In this document: one piece after another, positions 13,701-25,700 of the stretch
Numbering within the stretch: the stretch's first letter is position 1
Layout: each line of letters starts with the position of its first letter
DNA from: Undaria pinnatifida
Taxonomy: Eukaryota > Sar > Phaeophyceae > Laminariales > Alariaceae
Direction of reading: 5' to 3'
DNA: 64,000 bases
Assembly: GCA_012845835.1 (NCBI GenBank)
Contig: JABAKD010000027.1
Location: 15,472,073-15,536,072, forward strand
Program-made: the position numbers and the translations under genes
Notes under the pieces: model-generated
Seen by the model: the letters and a program-made list of their open reading frames with translations, nothing else
The model's database searches: none
What the model was told of the DNA's origin: nothing

Positions 13701-16700
13701 CAAAGAAGCGGGACGATGGGAAGACGCGGTGAACTATCTGGGCGAAATGAAAGCGGACGGTGTTGCACCAAACCTTGTCGCGTACAACACGGCCATCGGA
13801 GCCTGTGCCGTCTCCGGAAGGCCTTCAAAGCCGTGGAGCCACGGGGCGACGTCGGGTTCCTCCTCTAAGTCGGCGAAGCAGAGAATGCTCACGTCCACTC
13901 AGATGGAGGCGGTAAGGATCGGGGATGTGGCGTTGGGGCTGATGGACGAGATGGACGAGGAGGGGATTGTGCCCGATGTCATCACCTACGGGTGAGGAGA
14001 GAAACGTTTACTATTTTGGTGGTTGTTGGTTGTTTGGTTGTTGGTTGGTTGGTTGGTTGGTTGGTTGATTGGTTGGTTGGTTAGTTGGCTGATTGGCATG
14101 ATTGGTTGGTTGGTTGGTTGATTGGCCTGATTGGTAGTAATTGGTTGGTTGGTTGGTTGGTTGGTTGGTTGGTTGATTGGCATGATTGGTTAGTGGTTGG
14201 TTGGTTGGTTGGTTGGTTGATTGGCCTGATTGGTTGGACGAAGGAAGTTGATCGGAGGGGTGGCGTTGCGACTATTGGACGAGATGGGTGAGGAGAGGGT
14301 GGAGCTTGAGGTCAGTACCTACGGGTGAGAAACGTTAATGGTCGGCTGTTTGATTATTTGTTTGATCGGTTAATTTGTTGTTTTGGCTAGTTGGTTGGTG
14401 TTGTTCGTTGGTTTGCTTGGTTGGGGCTGATGGACGAGATAGGCGAGGAGTGGGTGGAGCCTGACGTTATCGCGTACGGGTGAAGAGAGGCAGTTTTTTG
14501 CTTTGTTGTGGGGGTTGGTTTGTTTCTCCCTTTCTAGGCGTTGGGCCTGATATGACAGCTGAAGCCTGAATGGGAAGTGTTATAGCGGCACGCTGCGTGT
14601 TACACGCTCTCACACATCGAACAGATCACGATCTAGATCATGTAGATCATATAGATCGCCTAATCCGATATGCTGTGCAGGATCTGTGTAGTACAGGTCC
14701 AACCCGGGAAACGTGTGCTAGATCATTCACAGCTTACGGCTCACACCCGGCAACAGGATCTATAAGCCATGCATATCGTATAGACGAAGGACCTGTCTGC
14801 CCTGGAAGGTATATACCTGGTATCATGTACAGATCATCTAGAGGGATCTGATCTGTCCGACTTGTGCACGTTTCGCTCAGTCGTTGTCACCTTTTTTTGG
14901 TCAATCCGTGTGGCGCCAGCTCGCTGATGTCGGCATTGAGTCCTCGGGGGAAAGCGGGCGCCGACCTCGTGCTGGAGTTATTCGATGCTCTGCTGGAGAA
15001 GAAGATCAAGCCCAACACCATCACGTACGTCTCCGTCATACGCGCCTGGGGCGACAAGGGCGCTTGGCAGCAGGCTGAAAAGGTGTTTATTAGCTCCTTT
15101 GGGACTTGAGACGCTATAAGGCTACGGTAGGGACGCACCCCACATTTAGCAGGCACCTCGCTGGAGAAGCTCCGTGTCTAACCCTAAAAGCTGATTTTGG
15201 AGAAAAAATATATTTTTTCTTGTTTTTGTTTTTATCGTCACTTTTACTCTCCAGCTTAACTCGTAAGAGCTTACACCCTCAGCGACCCTCTGGACAAGCC
15301 GTGGTCACAGGTGTCTTCCCTTCTCCCCCTCCCCCGGTCCGGTACTTGCCTTCGTTTTTATCGCGCATAGGGTTCGGCATTCCCACTTCACCTTTTTTTT
15401 TGCTCGTCGATTTGCATCGAATTGTGCTAACTCAGAGCCACCGTACCGGATGAACAACCCCATGGCATAGGCATACAACGAAACATGGTGAATCTAATAA
15501 TTAAAATCCGGACGATTTTAGTTAAGAAGCCCCGCCATTCAAAAAACCAAATCAGCCCAAAATTGCTACCTCTATAGTAGCATGCGTCTTCGATCGGTGA
15601 CAAGTTTCGATGAAAGCCAACGAATTCGAGCATCAACCACACGAAACAGCCCGGAATACCTACGTGTCTTGACGATTTACTGTTGACTTACTGTAGATGG
15701 TGACCGAGACGAGCGACGTCCACGGTCTGGAGCCGCAACGCTTACGTTGACCACTGAATACTACGTAACTGCTGCCTAGTGCCAACTAACTGTCTATTGC
15801 CTACTGACTTACTGACTCTGCATTGTAGATGCTGGTCGAGATGAGCGAGGTCCACGGTCTGCAGTCGATCCGCGTGTATTGAATGGCGATGATGATGATG
15901 TTCTCACATTTAGCTAATTATTCATATGAAACCTCGCCCGTAGTCACAAAAAAAGACGAATAAAGTGCCCCGATGAAAGAAGAAACAACTAGTAGGCGGA
16001 ACCATAGAGAAACTACGATACACGCAAGAACCTATGCATTCCTCTTTTTTACCAACAATCGTGTTCGGTTGTAGTTTCTATACGTTTGCCCATAACTCAA
16101 AATATTTCGTGCGCCGCAGTACCAGTACGCAAAGGAACGATACTGACTACGGCCTACCTACATAACGTACTGCAAATGCTGACCGAAACGAGCGAGGTCC
16201 ATGGTGTGAAGCTCGATCCGCTTCTGTTGATTTTTGCCTACGGCCAATTGCCTACGGCATACTGCCTACGACCCACGGCCTATTGCCTACTGCGTACGAA
16301 CTATTGCCTACTGCCTACGAGCTACGCCTTACTGCGTACTGAGATACTGTAGATGCTCGTACTGAGATACTGTAGATGCTGACCGACATGAGCGAGGTCA
16401 ATCGTGCGTTGTCGAGCCATTTCTGTTCTCTACTACATATTGCATACGGCCTACTGCCTACTGTCTACTGCCTAGTGCCTACTGCCTACGACTAACGGCC
16501 TACTACCAATTGAGATACTGTAGTTGCTGTCCGAGATGAGCGAGGTCGAACCGCTTGTGACGATAATGATGTTTTCACATTTGCTCAGTTCCTTGATTCT
16601 GGCCTGTGGTCACATAAAAGGCTTGAATGCATCCCGATTGGAGAAAACATAACCACTACTGACTACGAGTTACTGTCTAATGCCCACTGCCTTCTGCCTA

Positions 16701-19700
16701 CTGCCTACTGGCCTACTGTAGATGCTGACGGAGATGAGCGAGGTCCACGGTCTGGAGTCGAACCGGTTCTGCTTTTCGGCGGTGATCAAAGCTCTAGCGA
16801 AAGGGGGGCAATGGAAACGCGCGCTGGAGAAGATAGACGAGATGCTGGCGCTCGGACTGTCTCCCGACCCAGTGGTCTACACGGCCGCCATAGGGGCGTG
16901 CGAACGGGTGAGCACGGGAGAATGTGTGGTATCCCGGTATCCCGTTTATGTGTTTGGAAGGCGTTACTGACATGTGCTACGATAGAGGCGTTAGGGCAGG
17001 AGATCTTTGTATGTTATCCCCGTTATACCACCTGTTTTTCATGGACGCTTTACTGACTGTGCGGCTGCCACAGGGGCGTGCGAACGGGTGAGGACAAGAT
17101 TCAGTTATGGTATCCCCTACGCGTGCTATGGTGGGGATGTCCCTAAGTATTTTTTCGAGCTCCTCGCTTAAGCGGCTATATACCACACCCAAATAATGAC
17201 CTTGAGAAAAATGGTACGCTTAACCTGATGAACGATTCCGCGACGAAGGTATGGTAAGAAGCGTGTCTTACCCCCTTCGGGCCTTCAGAGAAAAAAAATC
17301 GACCAAATAAGTTGACGATTTACAGCGTCGATCGCACCTAGCAAAGCGGGTTGCCGGCTTAGGAGTTGGTTAGATTGCGTTCCGAAAAAAGCACATCCCC
17401 AAGGAGGTGTACGGCAAGCGCGCAAGCACGATACGACCCATGCTGTGCTGCGTCGCGCTCACACTAGCTCGCACATCTTGATCGTTTTGATGGCGTTTTT
17501 TGGGGTGCCCGAAGGGGGTTGAGTAGTGCCTCGCTTGAGGAACCCCGTCAGTCGGGAATATTTGGAGTCATCCCTCTGAATATTTGGAGTCATCCCTCTA
17601 TAGCGCGGTAGGGGTTTGCATTCTTTGGGCCAATCGTTTTTTTCTGACGTTCTGACGTTCTGATTGGTTGAGCTCCTCAAGTGGGTAACTATCGGTTGAT
17701 TATAGTTTCACAAGCATTCTTGTTTTGTGGACTATTAATAGCACATAGAAACGTTGGTCGGATTGTGCGAACGAACGTCATCGAGGTCATGTTTCGGGTG
17801 ATGGTAATGATGATGATGATGATGATGATGATGGTGTTGAGTTCCTCGTGTTAGGCGCGGAGAAATTTCTTAGAATATGATAAACCCGTGGGATGACTCT
17901 TGGGCCCAAAAGTGCTGCGCACCTCTGTCGCAGCGCTTCTATCGTAGTACACGCCCCGCCATATGCCCTTTGTTTGGGAGTAGGGCGGCGTTACTGCCTC
18001 CACGACCGCCTTAGGGGCTTGCGAACGAGTGAGGACCAGAAAAATTGTGATGGTATTCCCCATATCCCTTGTATGTAGGGAAGGCGTTACTGCCTAGACG
18101 GCCACTATAGGACAACAGGTTATGATAGCATTCTTCCCGTATTCCCTCTCTTTGTACGGAAGGCGCTACTGCTTACACTGCCACTATCGGACAAAGCATT
18201 ACTATGGTGTCTGCGTATGCCCTCTATGTGTTAGGAAGGCGTTACTGCCTACACGCGCCGCCATAGGACAGAATATCATTATGGTATCCAGGCATCCCCT
18301 ATATTTGTTAGAACCGCGTTACTGCCTGCACGGCCGCCGTAGGGGCGTGCAAACGGGTGAAGACAGGATGTTTCGTTGTATCCCCGTATTCCTTTCATGT
18401 GCAAAGTTTTTGTCCGGAGGCGTGCCTGTCTTGGCTAACCCCACCCCCCCCCTCCTTGCCCTCCCGCATCGCTTTCGCGCGTCGCTTTGCTCGGCTTGGC
18501 TTGGCTTGGTTTGGCGTTTGTCGTTTGGCGTGGCGTGGCGTGGCTTGGCGTGGCATGGCTTGGCGTGGCATGGCTTGGCATTGGCGTGGCTTGGCTGGGC
18601 TCGGCTTGACTTGGCTTGGTTCTTGGCTTGGCGTTTGGCGTGGCGTGGCGTGGCTTTGCCTGGCTTGGCATTGGCTTGGCTTGGCTTTGCTGGGCTTGGC
18701 TTGGCTTGGCTTGGCTTGGCTTGGCTTGGCTTGGCTTGGCTTGGCTTGGCTGGCTTGGCTTGGCTTGGCTTGGCTTGGCTTGGCTTGGCTTGACAGCATG
18801 GGCAGTGGGAGGAGGCTTTAGATACTCTGAGCAAGCTCATCGCCCAGAAGCCGCCGAAGCACGCCCTGACGTGGGGATACAATGCCGCCGTCAGTGCTCT
18901 GGGCAAGGCACGACAGCTGGATGGGGCGAGGGATCTGGTGGCGACCATGAAGGCTAGCGGTATGTGATGATGTTGATGGTGTTGGTGTTGGCGTTGGTGC
19001 TGGTTGGTGTTGTTGGCGTTGTTGATGGTGATAGCAGCGGCGGCGGTGGTGACGGTGTTGGCAGTGATGTTAGTGGTGGAGTTGGTGTTGGCATTGGTGG
19101 TGTTGGTGGTGGTGGTGCTTGTGGGGGCGGTAGTGTTGGTGCTGGTGTGGGCGGTGGTGTTGACGGTGGTGCTGGTGGTGGTGTTGGTGGTGTTGATCGT
19201 GTCGGTGGTGTCGTTGGCGTTAGTGGTTGTGGTGGCGGTGGTGTTGGTGTTGGTGCTGATGGTGGTTGGATGGTAATGGTGATGGTGTTGGTAATGATCG
19301 AGGCAGTGTGTTGGTGTTGATGCAGACGGTGCTGATGTTTTTGGTGGTGGTGATGGTGTTGGTGTTGGTATTGGTGTTGGTGTTGAGGGAGGCGGTGGTG
19401 GTTTTGGTGTTAGTGTTGGTGGTATCGGTGTTGATATTGGTGAAGTTTCGTTGCTATTGGTGATGGTGTTGATGTTGGTGGTGTAGTGTCGTCGTCGGTG
19501 GTGGTATTGGCGTTGGTGTTGGTGGTGGCATCGGTCTTGTTGTCGATGTGTTATTTGTTTGCTGTTGTCCGTTAATACTGCTTTGGTCAACAGTGCGGTA
19601 GGGCGGGTGCGGTGATATTGATGGTCTGACGGGGTGTGTTGGGTTGTGCTGGGTGCGGTGGGGTACGGTTGGGTTGGGTTGGGTTGCGTTTTGTAGGTGT

Positions 19701-22700
19701 GCTGCTGCGCTTTGGTATGTTGACTCCGTGTTTATTTTTTGTTGGGGTTTTTCCGGCAGAGCTGCTGCAATGGCTATAAATTGCTACCGTTAGAGCTACT
19801 GCGCTGCGTCAACAATTGGCGGGCAAGGAAAACCAGCTCAAACAACAGTATCAAAATCCGTTTTGGTTGTTGCACTCGTATTCATAGTTATCGGCGGTAT
19901 GACATACCAGGTATCTGCCTTTTTTGCTTTTATTGTTTTGTTTAACAAACACCTCAGCTGTGAGGTCGAGAATTTCGTCGAAAGTCATCTTAGTATCGTC
20001 GTGTGATACTTCGATCGCGTGTGGTATGGATGTTACGGGCGAAGCTTACCAACGTAACACCCTATTTTCCAGGGCTGCTCAAGGGTCGGATCACTTCTTG
20101 CAGGTGTGGTCGGGTCGGGTCAGGATCACCCGACCCGACGCGTGATATTTGAAACCCTCTTGATTCGACCCAACCCGACCCGACCCGTGAAATTTCGAAC
20201 ACCTGCTGACCCGACCTGACTAGACCCGCGAGTTTTTGAAAAAACTCCTGACCCGACCCGCGGGCCGGGTGATGACCCGTTAAAAGCCCTGCTGTTTTCT
20301 GGATTACACATTGTATCTTCTTGATAACGCATTCTATCTTCTTGACAGCACATTTTTTATATATCACAATGTACTCTATTACGTTGTTTCGCTCTGCTGG
20401 TTTTGGTCATGCTCTCCCAGGTCTGAAGCCAGACCAGTACACCTACGCAGCCTTGATGCGGGCTACGGGCATGGCGGGATTGTGGCAGGAGTCCCTGGCG
20501 ATGCTTGATGAAATGGAGGCGGAGGGCGTACCCGCGAACCGCGTGGTGTATAACACCCTTGTTGCCTCTCTCGCCAAGGCAGAACGGGTGAGACGGAGAG
20601 AGGGAATGAGGGACGGAGGGTGGGCGAGAGGGAGGGTGGGAGAGAGGAAGGGAGGGAGGGGGCGAGAGGGGGAGGGGGTGGGGAGGGGGTGAGGATAGGA
20701 GGAGATAACGAGAGAGTGAGGAGAAGGCGCGAACCGCGTGGTGCACAACGCCTTCGTTGCTTCGCTTGCGAAGGCTGAACACGTCGGAATTGTTCTAAAA
20801 TAAGGGAGGCAGGGCGGGCGGGATGGAGGGAGAGTAGGGGGGGGGGGGGGGGGGGGCAGAAATGAAGGGGGGGAGGAACGGACTGAGGGATTAATGACAA
20901 CTAGAACAACAGCCACAACGATTATAATATCTTAAAGCAAATGAAAATAAACGGCTGCGTGACATTCCTTTCCTTGCGTTGCCGGGCCCTGTCCCGCTGC
21001 AGTTTCAGGAGGCGGCTGACATGCTGACGCGCATGCGCTCTGCGGGAGTATCGCCGGACGTAACGACTTATACCACCATGCTGTCTGGGTGCAAGAGGGA
21101 TGCTGATTGGATCAGGGCGGAGGGTTTCATGTCTGAAATGCAGGCGTTTGGCATTAAGCCTAACACTAGGACGTGCACCGCTATGATTAAGGTGGGTGGG
21201 GGAGAGGGGAGGGGAGGGGGGAGGGAGAGAGAAGGGAGGGAAGGAGAAGGCGGAGAAGGGATGAGCGGCAAGAGCGGCCGGGGGGGGGGGGGAGAGTAGG
21301 TCAGCGAAGGGAGAAATGGGGAGAGGGGGCGGAGGGGGGCGGGTGAGGGAGAAAGGAGGGAGGGAGGGCGGGAGGGAGGGAGGGAGGCAGGGAGGGAGGG
21401 AGGGAGGGAGCGAGGGAGGAAGGGAAGGAGAGAGCGAGGGAGGGAGGGAGCGAGGAAGGAAGGGGGGGAGAGAGGGGGAGGGGAGAAGGGGGAGTGGTTA
21501 GTGGTTTCGGGGGCAGACAGCCGTCGATCGCGGGGCGAGCGGGTCTCGCCCGAAGCTGTGCTTGCGCCTTGGTCCCTGGCTCCTTTACAACTTCGCCCTT
21601 TGGGGGGGGGGGGCACAAACTACTTAGAATCCGTGTGTAACATGGTTTTTGCACACGTTAAAGGGCTGTAGTGTGGAACCCGGTTCTACCGCCGGGTGGT
21701 GTATCAATGTCAGCCGTAATGCGGAAGATACGCGGTTGAACAAGACAAGATAGAAAACGTTCGCCTATCACCTCCCCCCCCCTCCCCTCCCCCCCCACAC
21801 CCCGCCCTGCACACGCCCTCCAAAGGCGGGTATTTTCGATAATCTCTACTTCTTTCGTACCTGGCCTGTGTTATGTATCCGCAAGGTACGGTAGGGGTAC
21901 AGTGGGCGGCAAGGCTGTGAGTCGGCAGCATTTCACGACTAATAACTAGCCGACTTTAGTTTTGCCGACTGAAATCAGGCTGGCGAAGCGAGCCAAAAAA
22001 AAACTCCCCCCGGCCGAATTTCTTGGTAGCATAGGTCGTTTTAATTTTTGCACGAATTAGCATAAGAGCATAATGCCAGCGTAATCGTGGCTGAGCAAGC
22101 GTAATCCTCCGCTTAGGAGCATATTGCGGTAGCATAAAAACCGTTACCGGCGATTTTGATGTCCCCTGTGGAAAATGCCCCGAAAAAATAACCAAACTTT
22201 TCTTAGTCTATGTGTAAAAAACGGACAAAGCCCACGCTCTGGCTTTTTGTCAACAGCGGCTTAAATGACACGAGGTCATGCCGCCAAAAAGTCCGATTGT
22301 AAGTCGATACTACCGTGATTGATCTATGACGAGCATTCTTCGAGCTAAGTCGGCGTAGTGGGGAACATGACGGAGGATAAAATGACTTTTGGGCGGTAGC
22401 ATAACAGCACAATGGAACATAATTGCGACATGGTCACATTTTTGGTACGTAGCACAATGGTGAAAAACGGGCTTAAAAGAGGTGGCATACTCGACGAGAA
22501 GAGGAGCATAAATAACTCAAGCCTACATGTGAGGGTATCCGCAGCCCGCAGCAATTCACGTTTAACCATCTGGTTTAAAAACGCCCTCTTGCACTTGAAA
22601 CCCAATAATTCGGATGGTCGGAACTTCCGTTGCACGACTGACTGTTGCCCCACTAGTAATTAGTCGACGGCTCGTGGTCGTTCCAACTCACAGCCGTAGG

Positions 22701-25700
22701 AAACGGACATAGCGAATTTCCAACTGGAAATCCGTTTTGGGGAAAAAATACTTGGAATTGGTATAGGAGGGGGTTTTGGGGCTCTAAATGGGTTAAGAGC
22801 GGTCAAATCGTCAAATCGGCTTGTCATGCTTTGTGAAGCCTGTACTACTGTAAAACCTACTAGGTATGTGGTTCTCGCGCCTATACTAAAATCTACGAGG
22901 TGTATGCTACCCAATAGGGTATTGGGGCGGTACGGAGATAAAGCGCGATAACAATGGCCTATTCCAAGCGGCTCTTAAACCGAGTCCTGGCGCATGATAC
23001 GGCTCTTAAACCGAGTCCCCGGCGCATGATACGGTACAGGTGCACCCTTGTTTTTGTTGTTTTTTTGACATGATGGAACTGCTCTATACCCCTCCAAAAC
23101 TCCCAAAAAACGTTCTTGAGAAAACTGAAAGCGCAGCCTCGATGAAAAATATCATGGTGCAGGTAAAAAAACGAAAGCAATTGCAACAACAGCAACAACA
23201 AAATCCTTCCAGCGACTGACTTCTCATGGTGAAAATTTTTTGTTTGTATGTTTGTCGCCCTATCCTGCTTAACGTAGATATGCGGAAATGCGGGGGAGGT
23301 GGAGCGAGCGCTGGCTCTATTCGACGAGTGGGGGATGCAGGGCGTGGATATGGACGTGTACTGTTTTAACGCCCTCATGGGGGCTGTGCTCAAGAATGGA
23401 ATGCCGGATAAGGTTTTCGAGGTGAGTGAGTTTTTGCTTGGTGGGTAGGTTGAGGGGGGGGATTGGTTGATTGGTTGATGAGTTGATGAGTTGATGGGTT
23501 GATGGGTTGATTGGTTGATGAGTTGGTGGGTTGCTGAGTTGATGAGTTGATGGATTGATGAGTTGGTGGGTTGATGAGTTGGCGGTTGATGGGTTGATAG
23601 GCTAATTGGCTGGTGGATAGATTGGTTGGTTAGTTGGTTGGTTGGTTGGTGGGTTGATGGGTTGATTGAGATGCATGCTACGGTAAAAGGTTCACCATCC
23701 GTTTGTTTTACCGAGGCTCCTATCTTCACTTGAAAAGCTCTCTATAAATCACACAAAAAACGGAGTTGGAGAAAATTGAAAGTGCAACCCGATAGATAGC
23801 CGCATTGCCCTGGTATGCAAAGATTTGGCGGTAAGGAACCCCGCTATTCAGAGAACGTTTTACCCAAAGTGTGCTACCTAGAGCTGCGAGTCGGTAGGAT
23901 TTCACGACTAACAACTAATCGGTAGGTGCTGCGAGCCAAATTAACTGACTTTTGGTCGGCAAGTCGGCTGGTGAAGCCAACTGATGGCCGGTCGACTTGC
24001 CGACTTGGGTCAGGCGAGAAAAGCGCGCCTAATCAGGTCCCGCCGGCCGAGGGGGGCCTGCTCGAAAAGGAAACAAAAGTGCATCCCGTATTAGACAACC
24101 CTTCTCGCAAGCATGGCAACCCAATAAGTCGGATGGTCGGCACCGGCGGGAAGCGACTAACTAACTATTTTTCCGACTAATAGCTAGTTGGTGACTTTAG
24201 CCTTGCCGGCTCACAGTTCTAGTGCTACCTCTATCATAGCACAGGTCATGGGTACGGTCATGCTGCGCTCGTGCCTCACACCCTCTTGGATTGTAGCTCG
24301 GAAGGCAAGGGCTAAGCCACCCCCGGAGCCAGCAGTCCGCCTTCCTTCGTGTGGACGATTCTGTAATGGCCGTTTCTGATGTATTTCCAATTTTCGCACA
24401 TATTATACATGCCTTCCAAGTCTTCTGTCACCTGTTGTTGCTGTATTCCTGTTTGCTTTCGATTTGTTTTTCTCTGGAGTCCCCAAAGGGGTTGAAGTCG
24501 AACGTATTGCTCCCATGCCCCCCCCCCCCCCCCCGCGCGCTTCCCTCATCCCCCGCGCCTGCAGCTGTTCGATCTTTTGGAGTCGCGAAGACTCTCGCCT
24601 GATCCGGTGACGTTCAGCGTGGCGCTTAAAGCCGCCGAGGACACTGGGAAGGCGGCTTGGGCTAACGCATTGCTGGAGGTGGGGAGACTGCTGCTTTGAT
24701 GTTTTGATGTTTTGTTTTCTTGTTCGGTGGTTCTGCTGCTGTTTTGTGTGTTAGGTTTGTTATCTTTGTTGTCCTGTCTGTTGTGTTTGTTGTGTTTGTT
24801 GTGTTTGTTGCGTTCGTTTGGTCGTGTTGGTTGTGTTTGTTTTGTTTCGTTGCTTTTTGTTGTGGAGTGCTGTGTTTGTTGTATTTTGCGTTTTGTGTTG
24901 TCTGTTGTGTGTTGTGTTTTGTGGTGTTTTTCAACTTGTTGCTGCTTTTGCTGACGTGTTGCTGGAGGCGGGGAGACTGCTGCTTCTTTCGTTGCATGTG
25001 CTGTTTGTTGTGTTTGTTTTTTGTTTTTCGTGTATCTTGTATATTAATGATATATATTTTTTTATTGTTTTTTGCTTTCCGTCAAAAATGTGTACTGTGG
25101 GCGTCCTATAGTAGGGATCTCCCAATAAGGCGGTATCCCTGTATAATGCGGTATCTCCATATAACACGGTAAAAATCGCTTGGTGCGACTGGGGAAATGC
25201 AATCATAACCTGGAGTGAAAAAGGCGGTTTCCCTCTGTAAGGCGGTCATATTGCTCTCTATAGTGTATAGCACTCCACCGCCTTACTGGGGGACCCCTTT
25301 GTATCACAAACCATAAGCAAAAGCAATCGGAAGGTCAAACAAAACCGTAAAAGTATAACAATCAAAACCAACCCGACTCAACAACAATATCTCCTATACG
25401 TCCAACCCTTGATGGGTGTTCTGTGTTGTTTTGTCGTGTTTTATGCAGTGCTTGTCGATTAGGTTGTTTTTCTCATTTGTGCTTGCTTGTTGATTTTGTT
25501 ATGTAGTTGCGTTTTTTTATTGTGAGTGGTTGTTGTGCTGTGCGTTGTTTTCGTTGCGTTTGTTGATGTGTTTTGAGCTCCGTGGTCGTTTTGTCGCGCT
25601 CTAGACTCTTGCGGTTCCCCATCCGTACTCATGGCAAATATGGAGTAGCCAGAGCGTACGTTTCCCGCTCTAGCCAACCGAAACAGCCCGCATCATTTCT

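Noticed and set aside
18319..19590. 423-codon minus-strand ORF across introns 8-9
   Set aside because: It is the translation of the TTGGC and GGTGTT satellites (AKPSQ and NTNTTT runs); no stop arises because the repeat units lack one.
20443..21654. Several 100-180-codon minus ORFs opposite exons 10-11
   Set aside because: Pro/Ser-rich shadows of the GGGA repeats and of real exons.
22959..23729. 256-codon minus ORF opposite exon 12
   Set aside because: It overlaps a well-supported PPR exon on the other strand and consists mostly of the GTTGAT repeat.
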